Notes under the pieces: generated by a model | Seen by the model: the letters and a program-made list of their open reading frames with translations, nothing else | Told to the model about the DNA's origin: nothing | Database searches by the model: none | Part shown: one piece after another, positions 1 through 8,648 of the stretch | Numbering within the stretch: the first letter of the stretch is position 1 | How the letters are laid out: each line of letters opens with the position of its first letter | Source of the DNA: an uncultured Croceitalea sp. | GTDB lineage: Bacteria; Bacteroidota; Bacteroidia; Flavobacteriales; Flavobacteriaceae | NCBI GenBank assembly: GCA_947495075.1 | Contig: CANLXH010000001.1 | Coordinates: 124,001-188,000, forward strand | Direction of reading: 5' to 3' | Length of the DNA: 64,000 nt | Position numbers and translations under genes: made by a program

Positions 1-8
1 ACGATTTG

Positions 9-1787
9 ATGGAGTTACATAAGGTTTTAGAACAAAAAGTACAGGAAGCAGTTAAATCCATATTTAATGTGGATTTACCTACTGTAGAATTTCAACCAAC
101 ACGTAAAGATTTTGAAGGAGATATCACTGTCGTTGTATTTCCTATGTTAAGAGTGGTAAAGGGTAATCCTGTTCAAATTGGGAATCAAATTGGAGAATAC
201 CTTGTTGAACATGTTTCTGAAGTCTCAAAATTCAATGTAGTTAAAGGCTTTTTAAATTTGGTAATTGCCGATTCTTATTACCTTGATTTTTTCAACGCTA
301 TTATGGCTGACGCTACTTATGGCTATGCAAAAGTAAATTCTAAAGATGCTGTTATGGTAGAGTATTCTTCACCAAACACAAACAAGCCATTGCATTTAGG
401 TCACATTCGTAACAACTTATTAGGGTATTCTGTAGCTGAAATATTAAAAGCTGCAGGACATAAAGTCTATAAAACCCAGATTATAAATGACCGTGGCATC
501 CATATTTGTAAGAGTATGTTGGCATGGCAAAAGTTTGGAGAAGGAGAGACCCCAGAATCTTCTGGTCTAAAAGGTGATCATTTGGTAGGTAAATACTATG
601 TAGCTTTTGATAAAGCCTATAAAGCTGAAGTACAAGAATTGGTTGCTGATGGAAAAGATAAAGCGACAGCAGAAAAAGAAGCTTCAATACTCATTGAAGC
701 ACAAGAAATGTTGCGCAAGTGGGAAGCTGGAGACAATAAAGTAGTTATGCTTTGGAAAAAAATGAATGCTTGGGTATACGAAGGCTTTGATACTACATAC
801 AAAAATATGGGTGTCGATTTTGATAAACTGTACTATGAAAGTAATACCTACCTTTTGGGGCGAGACGTGGTAAAAGATGGGCTTGAAAAAGGAGTGTTCT
901 TTAAAAAAGAAGATGGTAGTGTTTGGATAGACTTAACTGATGAGGGTCTGGATGAGAAAATTGTTTTACGTTCAGATGGGACAGCAGTTTATATGACACA
1001 GGATATTGGTACCGCAATTCAGCGAGTTACGGACTTTCCTGATATTAATGGAATGGTATATACTGTAGGTAATGAGCAAGATTATCATTTTAAAGTTTTG
1101 TTTTTAATTTTAAAGAAACTAGGCTATTCTTGGGCCGAGAAATTATATCATTTGAGTTACGGAATGGTAGATTTACCGTCTGGGAAGATGAAAAGTAGAG
1201 AAGGTACCGTTGTTGATGCAGATGACTTAATGGATAGTATGACAGCTACTGCGGCATCTATTTCTGAAGATTTAGGAAAACTAGAAGGCTATTCCAACGA
1301 AGAAAAGCAACAACTTTATAAAACAATAGGGCTTGGGGCATTAAAATATTACATCCTAAAAGTAGACCCTAAAAAACGTATTTTGTTTAATCCAGAAGAG
1401 TCAGTGGATTTTCAAGGAAATACAGGACCTTTTATTCAATATACCTATGCAAGGATTCAATCAATTTTACGAAAAGCTTCAAATGTCACTTTGAGTGGAA
1501 TCGAGAAATCTTTAGAGTTACATGAAAAGGAGAAAACGTTATTAAAACAACTACAAATTTATCCAGAAACGGTGCAACTGGCCGCTGAGAATTACAGCCC
1601 AGCACTAATAGCTAATTATACCTATGATTTGGTTAAAGAATTCAATTCTTTTTATCAGCAAGTTTCTATTCTCGGAGAAGCCGATGAGCAGAAAAAGATG
1701 CTTAGAGTAGCACTTTCAAAAAAAGTTGCAAGGGTTATCGAGTCTTCTTTTAGGTTATTAGGCGTTGCTGTTCCAGAACGTATGTAA
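9..1787 (+). CDS. argS: arginyl-tRNA synthetase
   Basis: Class I aminoacyl-tRNA synthetase that charges tRNA-Arg with arginine in the cytoplasm. The HIGH signature appears as HLGH near residue 130, preceded by the family's SSPNTNKP stretch. The KMSK loop reads KMKSREG near residue 395. An N-terminal Add-1-type tRNA-recognition domain and a C-terminal DALR anticodon-binding domain ending in GVAVPERM fit the roughly 590-residue family length. The reading frame also offers a TTG at base 6, but the ATG at base 9 gives a normal 592-residue protein and is preferred. The stop overlaps the next start by one base (TAATG), so the two genes are probably co-transcribed. Confidence 0.97.
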   Translation: MELHKVLEQKVQEAVKSIFNVDLPTVEFQPTRKDFEGDITVVVFPMLRVVKGNPVQIGNQIGEYLVEHVSEVSKFNVVKGFLNLVIADSYYLDFFNAIMADATYGYAKVNSKDAVMVEYSSPNTNKPLHLGHIRNNLLGYSVAEILKAAGHKVYKTQIINDRGIHICKSMLAWQKFGEGETPESSGLKGDHLVGKYYVAFDKAYKAEVQELVADGKDKATAEKEASILIEAQEMLRKWEAGDNKVVMLWKKMNAWVYEGFDTTYKNMGVDFDKLYYESNTYLLGRDVVKDGLEKGVFFKKEDGSVWIDLTDEGLDEKIVLRSDGTAVYMTQDIGTAIQRVTDFPDINGMVYTVGNEQDYHFKVLFLILKKLGYSWAEKLYHLSYGMVDLPSGKMKSREGTVVDADDLMDSMTATAASISEDLGKLEGYSNEEKQQLYKTIGLGALKYYILKVDPKKRILFNPEESVDFQGNTGPFIQYTYARIQSILRKASNVTLSGIEKSLELHEKEKTLLKQLQIYPETVQLAAENYSPALIANYTYDLVKEFNSFYQQVSILGEADEQKKMLRVALSKKVARVIESSFRLLGVAVPERM

Positions 1788-2590
1788 TGGAAGATTTAAC
1801 CGAGGCTCAAAAACAAATTGCAGCTATAATCTTGGTTGTAGGTTTGCTGTTTGTTTTTGTAAAGGCACTCTACGAACGTTTTGTACATGAGCAGTTTACG
1901 TTTTTCAATCTTTTTCATCCTGTAAAACCTATAAATGCAAAAGAGCGGAATTTTATCGCGAGTTTTCTAGTTCCGTTTAGAACATTTAACCCAGAGCAGA
2001 AAAGGCGTTTTCTAAAACGTTTTACATGGTTTAAATCTAAAAAACAATTTGTTTTTTATGGAGATATCCAAAATGAGGAAGAGATAAAAGCTTACGTCAC
2101 TGCTTCAGCTATTTTAACAACATTAGGTCTGAAAAATTTTAGATTTGAAAACTCTATTTCTAGAATAATTGTATACCCATCTAAATATTATTCTAATATT
2201 AATAAAAGGCATCATTTAGGGGAGTATAACCCCAAATTAAAAACACTTGTATTTTCAGCTGAAGATTTAAAACATGGTTTTAAGATTCCAAACGATAGTT
2301 TAAATCTGGGAATCCATGAGATTGCACATGCCTTGCTATTTGAGAAAAGATTAAAATCTACATGGGAAGCTAGGAAGTTTAAGGTTGGTTTAACTAAATT
2401 AAAAACTGTTTTTAATTCTGTAAATTTTAATGATAGGATTAACAATTCTAATTACATTAGAGCATATGCCAAAACCAATTTTATGGAGTTTTTTGCTGTG
2501 TTAGTAGAAAGTTTTTTTGAAAATCCTTCGGGTCTACGAAATGATTTTCCAGAGCTTTATTTTTATCTAAAAAAAATGTTGAATTATTAA
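1787..2590 (+). CDS. MtfA-like zinc-dependent membrane peptidase (M90 family)
   Basis: Probable membrane-anchored zinc metallopeptidase. One hydrophobic segment lies near residues 10-27. The zinc-binding HExxH reads HEIAH at about residues 177-181, and the EFFAV stretch near residue 230 matches the third-ligand region of MtfA-type enzymes. MtfA in enterobacteria binds the Mlc repressor. No Mlc homologue is visible here, so a signalling role cannot be assumed. The start codon overlaps the argS stop by one base. Family assignment rests on these motifs. Confidence 0.8.
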   Translation: MEDLTEAQKQIAAIILVVGLLFVFVKALYERFVHEQFTFFNLFHPVKPINAKERNFIASFLVPFRTFNPEQKRRFLKRFTWFKSKKQFVFYGDIQNEEEIKAYVTASAILTTLGLKNFRFENSISRIIVYPSKYYSNINKRHHLGEYNPKLKTLVFSAEDLKHGFKIPNDSLNLGIHEIAHALLFEKRLKSTWEARKFKVGLTKLKTVFNSVNFNDRINNSNYIRAYAKTNFMEFFAVLVESFFENPSGLRNDFPELYFYLKKMLNY

Positions 2591-2603
2591 ATGACAGGAA
2601 TAG

Positions 2604-5186
2604 TTAAAAACTAACCCTAAAACTTAGATTAGGCGTAATTCCCAAAGAACGATTAACTACGGTTTCAATTTCATTGTCATCAGAAATACGATAGTATTGA
2701 TTTATTATATTTCTCCTATTCGTAAGATTTAACAGAGATATACTCGTACTGGCTTTTAATCTTCTATTAATATCAAAATTATAGTTTGCAGAAGCGTCAG
2801 CTCTAAAATATTCTGGTAAACGACTGCTATTTGATGGTTTATAATTAATTCTATTTGGAAAAGAAGTAGTGTCTAAGGCTAAGTCTCCATCTTCTGGTTC
2901 TGTAAAGGGCCTCCCTGTCCTGTAGTTGATGCCAAGCCCTAATTCTAAGTTTTTAATAGTATAAGTACCAGCAAGTGTAACAGTATGTCTTACATCTAAG
3001 TTGTTAGAAAATCTGTTGGGTATTAAACTGTCAAACGTATAATCATTTTTATTGTAAGTATAACTTAACCAAGTACTGTAATTGTTTGCCCTTTTATTGA
3101 TTAAAAATTCAATACCCTTTACTTTATATTCACCAATTTCGCCATTAAACTGATTTTCATTTTGGAAACCCTGCGTTCTTGTACTAATACCATCTACTTC
3201 TTTATAAAAACCTTCTAAACCTATGTAAATTGAATTTCTACTGTAGTTAAGACCAACAGAACCTTGTTTACTTTTTGTGATGGGCAGTTTGTCATCATCA
3301 GAAAGTATCCAACGTCTTTTTTCTATACCTAAAAAATTTTGTTCTAAATCAATGACTTGGTTGGTAGTCTGGCTTTTAAACTCTCCCAAGGCTTGAATTC
3401 TCAAGTTTTTAACAAATTTAAAGTTGATATTCAATCTAGGTTCTAGAATGAGTTTGTTAAAAGAAGAACCAAATTGAGCAAGATTTTGAATATAGTTTGC
3501 TCGTAGTCCACCACTTGCAATAAGTTTATTTTCAAAAGAAGTATAGTTGATTTGCGTATATGGTGCATGAGTTCTGATTACTCCTTTAATATCAGAATTA
3601 AAAGGAGGTTGGGTTACAAGCGTAGTATTTGTTATTCCAGTTTCGATAAACTGATATCCATTTTGCCAGTTAAGATTATCCGAGATACGATAAGTACTAT
3701 TTAGTTTTAAAGCATTTTCTAGGACCGTATTTTCTTGAAAAAGCTGTTGTGTATTGTTAAAGAAATTTTCTGCACCTAAGTCATATCTGGATATATAGAC
3801 GTTTAAGTGTGAGGAAAGTCTTGAATTCCATTTGCTTTGAAGTTGTATGCCAAGCGAGACATTTGCTTGATCTAAAAAACTCTGTGTTATTTCATTGGTA
3901 TCTGTATTAGTCTGTATATACTTTAAATCATTAGTTATCCCAATAAAGTTGATACGTAATTTTTGATTTTTATTAATATCGTATAATAGCTTTCCTGTAA
4001 AATCATAAAATAGAAAAGTAACATCTCTATCTATGTTTTCATCAATGGCTTGGTTTTGCTGGTTTTGTACTTCAGAATCTTGAAAAACACGATCTGTAAA
4101 GCTGTTGTATGTGGGGGTATTTAAAAAATCTGTTATAGAACGGCGTGCAGAAAATTGAAAAGCGACTTTATCGTTAATAGGGAATTGGGCATATACATCA
4201 CCACTTATTAAATTAATCCCCGCTCCTCCAACAAAGGACCCATCAATATCGTTTTTAGTTTCAAGACTAATAACACTACTTACCCCATCACCATATTTAC
4301 TGGGAGTGCCATTTTTGTAAAGTGTGACTTTATCTGTTAAATAAGGATTAAAAGCAGAGATAAGCCCAAAAAAGTGCCCGGATTGGTACATTTTAATCCC
4401 ATTCCAGAGCATTAGGTTTTGGTCATTTGTTCCACCACGCACGTTAATATCCGAAACGGTTTCATCAATACTTTTAACACCTGGTAAGGCTTGAACCGAT
4501 TGTAAGATGTCTGGTTCTACGAGCCCTGGTAGTACACCAAGTTGGGCAGTATTTAACGTGATACTCGCATCCTCTTGTTTAACTAACCCAGAAGTTAAAA
4601 ACTCATAAACAACTACTTCATCTAATTTTTCTAAGTTTTGAGCTAAAAGAATATCAATACAGTTAGGTTTATCTGCTAAATCTTCAATAGGAATATACTT
4701 GGTAATGTACCCTAAATAGCGCACCTTAAGAGATGCCGTTCTTGGAATATCTTCTAAAGAAAAACTACCATCTAGATTAGTTATTAGAGCTATTTTGCTT
4801 CCCAAAACCTCTATTGTCGCACCAGGAATGGTATTTTTAGCATAATTATCAAAGACATTGCCACAAATACTAACTAGTGTGCTTTTGGCCAGAGTGTAAT
4901 ATCTGTTATTTAATTTTTCGATTTTGAGCTTTGTTTGATTTTCTAGTGCTGTTAAAATCGAGTTTAAATTGTTAAAGTTGGGTTTGGTAATCGTTACACC
5001 AGATAAATCCTCGTCTACAAAAGAAAATTTTACATCATATTTTGCTTCAAGTTGAGTTAAATATGATTTAAGCGGAACCGTACTTTTTTCTTGGGCCAAC
5101 ATTGATTGTGTTGAAAACGAAAAAAATAGCAGTAAAAAAAAACTAATTAGAGTGCTACGGAGTGTCCTCGCCATAGAAAAGCACAT
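2604..5186 (-). CDS. TonB-dependent outer-membrane receptor with STN domain (FecA-like)
   Basis: Outer-membrane transporter of the signal-transducing type. After a signal peptide (hydrophobic run ending near SMLAQ) come a secretin/TonB short N-terminal domain at about residues 37-105, a carboxypeptidase-regulatory-like domain at about 107-190, the plug (LPGLVEPDILQSVQALPG and the NVRGG motif) and a long beta-barrel ending in aromatic FRVSF. The STN domain is what FecA-type receptors use to contact an anti-sigma factor, matching the FecR gene directly upstream, which it overlaps by 32 bases. The ligand is unknown: no siderophore or glycan-uptake partner (no SusD) is adjacent. An internal ATG twelve bases downstream is an alternative start. 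Confidence 0.9.
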   Translation of the reverse strand: MCFSMARTLRSTLISFFLLLFFSFSTQSMLAQEKSTVPLKSYLTQLEAKYDVKFSFVDEDLSGVTITKPNFNNLNSILTALENQTKLKIEKLNNRYYTLAKSTLVSICGNVFDNYAKNTIPGATIEVLGSKIALITNLDGSFSLEDIPRTASLKVRYLGYITKYIPIEDLADKPNCIDILLAQNLEKLDEVVVYEFLTSGLVKQEDASITLNTAQLGVLPGLVEPDILQSVQALPGVKSIDETVSDINVRGGTNDQNLMLWNGIKMYQSGHFFGLISAFNPYLTDKVTLYKNGTPSKYGDGVSSVISLETKNDIDGSFVGGAGINLISGDVYAQFPINDKVAFQFSARRSITDFLNTPTYNSFTDRVFQDSEVQNQQNQAIDENIDRDVTFLFYDFTGKLLYDINKNQKLRINFIGITNDLKYIQTNTDTNEITQSFLDQANVSLGIQLQSKWNSRLSSHLNVYISRYDLGAENFFNNTQQLFQENTVLENALKLNSTYRISDNLNWQNGYQFIETGITNTTLVTQPPFNSDIKGVIRTHAPYTQINYTSFENKLIASGGLRANYIQNLAQFGSSFNKLILEPRLNINFKFVKNLRIQALGEFKSQTTNQVIDLEQNFLGIEKRRWILSDDDKLPITKSKQGSVGLNYSRNSIYIGLEGFYKEVDGISTRTQGFQNENQFNGEIGEYKVKGIEFLINKRANNYSTWLSYTYNKNDYTFDSLIPNRFSNNLDVRHTVTLAGTYTIKNLELGLGINYRTGRPFTEPEDGDLALDTTSFPNRINYKPSNSSRLPEYFRADASANYNFDINRRLKASTSISLLNLTNRRNIINQYYRISDDNEIETVVNRSLGITPNLSFRVSF

Positions 5187-6066
5187 TATTACCCTCTAAT
5201 TTATAATTAATCTTAGATGGAGTACTTATACTTTCTAACGCAATTTTTATTGCTGTGTTGCTAAAAGAACCAGTAAATAATTGATTAGCGTTAACATTCT
5301 CTGTTTTTACCTTTACATTAAATTGTCTTTCGAACTCGGCAAACACATATTTTAGAGGTACACTTTTAAACGAACTTTCTTTGTTCAACCAAGATGGTTG
5401 GCCATTTTTCATGACCATGTCATCCATTATTTCGCCATTAATAACAATGAATGAATTACCTGCAGGAAGTTTACGTTCTTTATTATTATATACTACGCTT
5501 ACTAAGCCTTCATAACAGGTGACTTCAAAAAAATCATTTCTATTTTCAACATTAAACTGTGTTCCTAAAACGGATATAATACCAGCGTCTGTCGAAACTG
5601 TAAATTTTTTCCCTTTAGCAACTTTAAAGAAAGCCTCTCCATCAAGTGTTACGTTTCGCTTTTCATTCCAATTCTTTTCACTAAAAGAAATTTTAGAATC
5701 TGCATTTAGAACAATTTCAGAATTATCCGGTAGTTGAACTTGTTTTGTTTCGGCAAATTGAGTAGTAAAAGATTCGTCCAAAGAATTTAAAAAGAAGTAA
5801 GAACCAGTTAACAGAATAGCAATAACCGCAGCTACTCTTAAGAATCCTTTAAAAGGTTTTAGCTGTACAACTTTAGTTTTATTATTTAATTTACCCTCTT
5901 TAAAGAGTTCGTAAGCCTCATCAACATTAAATTGAGGGGTTTCTAGATGTTTAGAAGCCTCTGCAATTTTTACATACGCAGCATACTCATCAGATTTTTT
6001 AAATTCTGATAATTCTGTTTCCGAAAGCTCATTGTTGAGCCATTTTGCTAAATAATTCTCTTGCAT
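5155..6066 (-). CDS. FecR-type anti-sigma factor
   Basis: Inner-membrane anti-sigma factor expected to hold the neighbouring ECF sigma factor inactive until the receptor signals. A cytoplasmic N-terminal part precedes a single transmembrane helix at about residues 75-94 (AAVIAILLTGSYFFL). The periplasmic FecR domain (about 105-205, with VLGTQFNV) and a C-terminal DUF4974-like domain (about 230-300) follow. This is the standard Bacteroidota architecture. It lies between the sigma gene (50 bases away) and the receptor gene (overlapping), so the three form one leftward unit. Confidence 0.92.
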   Translation of the reverse strand: MQENYLAKWLNNELSETELSEFKKSDEYAAYVKIAEASKHLETPQFNVDEAYELFKEGKLNNKTKVVQLKPFKGFLRVAAVIAILLTGSYFFLNSLDESFTTQFAETKQVQLPDNSEIVLNADSKISFSEKNWNEKRNVTLDGEAFFKVAKGKKFTVSTDAGIISVLGTQFNVENRNDFFEVTCYEGLVSVVYNNKERKLPAGNSFIVINGEIMDDMVMKNGQPSWLNKESSFKSVPLKYVFAEFERQFNVKVKTENVNANQLFTGSFSNTAIKIALESISTPSKINYKLEGNNVLFYGEDTP

Positions 6067-6097
6067 AATAGTATGCTTTACAACTTAATAACAATCT

Positions 6098-6116
6098 TCT
6101 TAAAAAAAACCCTACC
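6098..6116 (-). promoter_or_regulatory. candidate ECF-sigma promoter box before the fecR-like gene
   Basis: On the minus strand the sequence reads GGTAGGG followed by eight T and AAGA, ending 32 bases before the anti-sigma start. An almost identical GGTAGGGTATTTTTAAGA occurs on the plus strand at 6672-6689 before the lipoprotein gene. Two matching boxes at similar distances from two genes flanking an ECF sigma gene suggest its own recognition site. This is inference, since the FecI-type consensus of this species is not known to me. Confidence 0.4.
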
Positions 6117-6616
6117 TAAATTCCATCAATTTTTTCACGTAAGGCTTTTAATGCCAAATGCATTCTTTTTTCAATAGCTTTTATACCTACACCTTCTATT
6201 TCAGCTATTTCAGCATATTTTTTTCCGTCTACACGGTTCAACAAAAATGTAGTGCGTTGATTTTCTGGCAAATCATTTAAGGCATTATCTAATTTTTGTT
6301 TAAACTGTTTTTCTTCTAACACATATTCTGGAGACTCGTTTGTGATAGAATTTGAATGTAAATCGGCATATTTTAAGCGAACCTTTTCTGCTTTAAGAAC
6401 ATTTAGATACAGGTTGTTAGCAACGGTGTATAGATAGGATTTAGCTTTTTCTGGGGTGACCTTTGCACAATTCTCCCATAGCTTCACAAAAGCTTCCTGT
6501 ACAGCATCGTTTGCTTTTTCTTCATTACCAAACTTATAATATATATAGTTGAATATCGTTTTAGAATTGGTTTTAAATATGGAGCTAAAGATTTGCTCCT
6601 CACAGACATTGCTCAT
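6116..6616 (-). CDS. ECF-type RNA polymerase sigma-70 factor (FecI-like)
   Basis: Sigma factor of 166 residues with region 2 at about residues 25-90 (DAVQEAFVKLWE, AKSYLYTVANNLYLN) and region 4 at about 110-160 (LPENQRTTFLLNRVDGKKYAEIA and a helix-turn-helix). No region 3 or C-terminal extension is present, as is usual for ECF factors. It directs transcription of the receptor locus when released by the FecR-type protein encoded just downstream. It is divergent from the acidic lipoprotein gene across 119 bases, so that gene is a likely second target. Confidence 0.93.
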   Translation of the reverse strand: MSNVCEEQIFSSIFKTNSKTIFNYIYYKFGNEEKANDAVQEAFVKLWENCAKVTPEKAKSYLYTVANNLYLNVLKAEKVRLKYADLHSNSITNESPEYVLEEKQFKQKLDNALNDLPENQRTTFLLNRVDGKKYAEIAEIEGVGIKAIEKRMHLALKALREKIDGI

Positions 6617-6671
6617 TTAGTAGGGTATCGCTTGACTCGCTCAAAGATATTTTAAAAAAAATTAAAAATTG

Positions 6672-6689
6672 GGTAGGGTATTTTTAAGA
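6672..6689 (+). promoter_or_regulatory. candidate ECF-sigma promoter box before the acidic lipoprotein gene
   Basis: GGTAGGGTATTTTTAAGA, 47 bases upstream of the lipoprotein ATG, nearly identical to the inverse-oriented box at 6098-6116. A third, shorter TAGGGTATC occurs at about 6620-6628 on the same strand. The arrangement suggests that the sigma factor drives both divergent units. Confidence 0.4.
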
Positions 6690-6735
6690 TGTGTTGTTTT
6701 AATAGCAAATAAGCAATGAATAAATCCAAATCATT

Positions 6736-8502
6736 ATGAAAAAGATAGTTAAAAACTTAATGTATGTAGGGCTTTTTAGCATGGCCCTGATTTTTAATTC
6801 TTGTCAAGAAGAATTTGAAGAAGTAAATGGTGGTAACGACCAAGAAACAATAACAGCTAGTTCTACTACAGCAGGTCTTATAAAGGATACCTCTACTAAA
6901 GATGGTTCTTTTGATAATATTGTTGATGGTGCGAGTTGTTTCGCAATTAATTTCCCTTACACGGTTGATGTTGCCGGGATTCAGATAACAATTGATTCAA
7001 TTGAAGATTTACACTTAATTGAGGAGATTTTTGATGAGTTTGATGATGATGAGGATATTTTAGAAATACTCTTTCCAATTACCATAACCCTTGGTGACTT
7101 TACAGAAATTACAATCGAAAACGAAGAAGCCTTACGCGAATTGGTTGCAGAATGTACAGAAGGGGATGATGATGATATTGAATGTATAGACTTTGTGTAT
7201 CCAATTACATTATTCACTTTTGATATAAATGAGCAGCAAACCGGCAGCGTTGTAATTAATAGTGATAAAGAGTTAAGAAGATTCTTTGCAGGTCTCGAAG
7301 ATGACGATTTAGTTAGTATAGATTTTCCTATCACACTAAAAAAGTTTGATGGAACTGAGGTTATGATAAATAATAATGCAGAATTAGCTGCGGCATTAGA
7401 GGCGGCAAAAGATGAATGTGATGAAGATGATGACAATGATTTTAATGATGATGATTTTAATGAGGAGCGATTAGATGCTCTTTTAGTTGAGTGTCCTTGG
7501 TTGGTTCGTGAAATAGAAAGAGATGGTAATGACAGGACAGACCAATATTTCGAGTACTTGATGAACTTTGCTGAAGATGGAATGGTGACTGTCAGGGATA
7601 GAGAAGGTAATATGCTTACCGGAACCTGGGAAACTAGTATTTCTGAGCGTGGAGCAGTCATAGACTTAGAATTTGAAACTCTTGTTGATTTTAACTTACA
7701 ATGGTTGGTTTATGATATTGGAAATGGTAAGATTAAACTATTTGGGGATGATAATAACAGAATTATTTTAAAGCGATTCTGTGAGGATGATTCTAATTCT
7801 GAAGAACCTGATACGCTGAGAGAGATTTTAAAAGAGTGTGAGTGGATTATCAAGAAAGTAAAGAATGAAGGTGAGGAAATAGATAGACTTTTAGGTTATG
7901 AATTCAAATTTATGGCTGAAGGTGTTGTTACCTTAAGTAATGGAATTACAGTATCTGAAGGTACTTGGGAAGTAGGTTTAAATGCAGAAATGAAACTCTC
8001 TTTATTGATTAGTTTTGGTGACGAGCAAGCAGTGAATTTTGATTGGCCTTTACGAGAACTTACTAACGAAAGGTTGGAGTTCGAAGTTGATGGTACCGAC
8101 TATGAATTAATCTTACAACGTGTTTGCGATGACAATGCTGATGACGGAGATGTTGCAGAAATTAGAAATATTATGCTAGGCGGTCAATGGAACGTAGCTT
8201 TATATGCTGAAGACGATGTTGATATGACTACTGAATATAACGGAGTGGATTTTAGCTTTTCTAATATGCACCAAGTAGAATTGTCCGTGAATGATGATCC
8301 TTTCTTAACAGGACTTTGGAGAGTTATCCGTGATAGTGATCAAGACTTGAAGTTTTATTTAAGCTTTGATGAAGATGGCATCTACGGAGACCTTACAGAT
8401 GATTGGGATATTGTTGAAATCTCAACGGATAGGATAGAGCTAAGAAGTGAGAGTGGTGAAGATGGCTCTGAGGATTTTTTAGTGTTCGAAAAAAGAATAT
8501 AA
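6736..8502 (+). CDS. large acidic repeat-containing lipoprotein
   Basis: Exported lipoprotein: the lipobox ends at Cys23 (LIFNSC). The mature protein is very rich in Asp and Glu. The N-terminal half contains repeated modules built on an (F/Y)PIT(I/L) beta-strand followed by an 'ELR' helix and a conserved Cys (starting near residues 52, 150 and 195). The C-terminal half contains three lipocalin-like repeats of about 110 residues, each beginning with a Cys/Trp strand (ECPWLVREI, ECEWIIKKV, GGQWNVALY) and ending with a GTW or GLW strand. No enzymatic motif is seen. Opposite orientation to the ECF sigma gene and a shared candidate promoter box suggest it belongs to the same signalling locus. Calcium or cation binding is possible but unproven. 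Confidence 0.75.
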   Translation: MKKIVKNLMYVGLFSMALIFNSCQEEFEEVNGGNDQETITASSTTAGLIKDTSTKDGSFDNIVDGASCFAINFPYTVDVAGIQITIDSIEDLHLIEEIFDEFDDDEDILEILFPITITLGDFTEITIENEEALRELVAECTEGDDDDIECIDFVYPITLFTFDINEQQTGSVVINSDKELRRFFAGLEDDDLVSIDFPITLKKFDGTEVMINNNAELAAALEAAKDECDEDDDNDFNDDDFNEERLDALLVECPWLVREIERDGNDRTDQYFEYLMNFAEDGMVTVRDREGNMLTGTWETSISERGAVIDLEFETLVDFNLQWLVYDIGNGKIKLFGDDNNRIILKRFCEDDSNSEEPDTLREILKECEWIIKKVKNEGEEIDRLLGYEFKFMAEGVVTLSNGITVSEGTWEVGLNAEMKLSLLISFGDEQAVNFDWPLRELTNERLEFEVDGTDYELILQRVCDDNADDGDVAEIRNIMLGGQWNVALYAEDDVDMTTEYNGVDFSFSNMHQVELSVNDDPFLTGLWRVIRDSDQDLKFYLSFDEDGIYGDLTDDWDIVEISTDRIELRSESGEDGSEDFLVFEKRI

Positions 8503-8523
8503 CTTTTTGCCCTTTATTGATTA

Positions 8524-8555
8524 AAAGAGGACAACCTAAAAAGGTTGTCCTCTTT
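8524..8555 (+). terminator. rho-independent terminator
   Basis: Perfect 14-bp stem (AAAGAGGACAACCT pairing with AGGTTGTCCTCTTT) around an AAAA loop, followed by CTTTTT, 21 bases after the lipoprotein stop. Being A-rich before and T-rich after, it could act in both directions, but only the plus-strand gene ends here. Confidence 0.85.
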
Positions 8556-8611
8556 CTTTTTAAGGTAAATTCCTTAACCACTTTATCTATCACTAATCCA
8601 ACAGTTATTAT

Positions 8612-8619
8612 TAAATTTG
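8612..8619 (+). promoter_or_regulatory. putative ffh promoter -7 element
   Basis: TAAATTTG matches the Bacteroidota -7 consensus TAnnTTTG and ends 29 bases before the ffh ATG. No clear TTG was found at the expected -33 distance, so this is a partial match. Confidence 0.4.
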
Positions 8620-8648
8620 TGCTTCTTCAAAAAAAATGATGTTAGCTC

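Noticed and set aside
6981-7661. 226-residue open frame antisense to the acidic lipoprotein gene
   Set aside because: Its Ser-rich composition is the reverse-strand shadow of GAT/GAA-rich acidic codons. No start context or similarity supports it.
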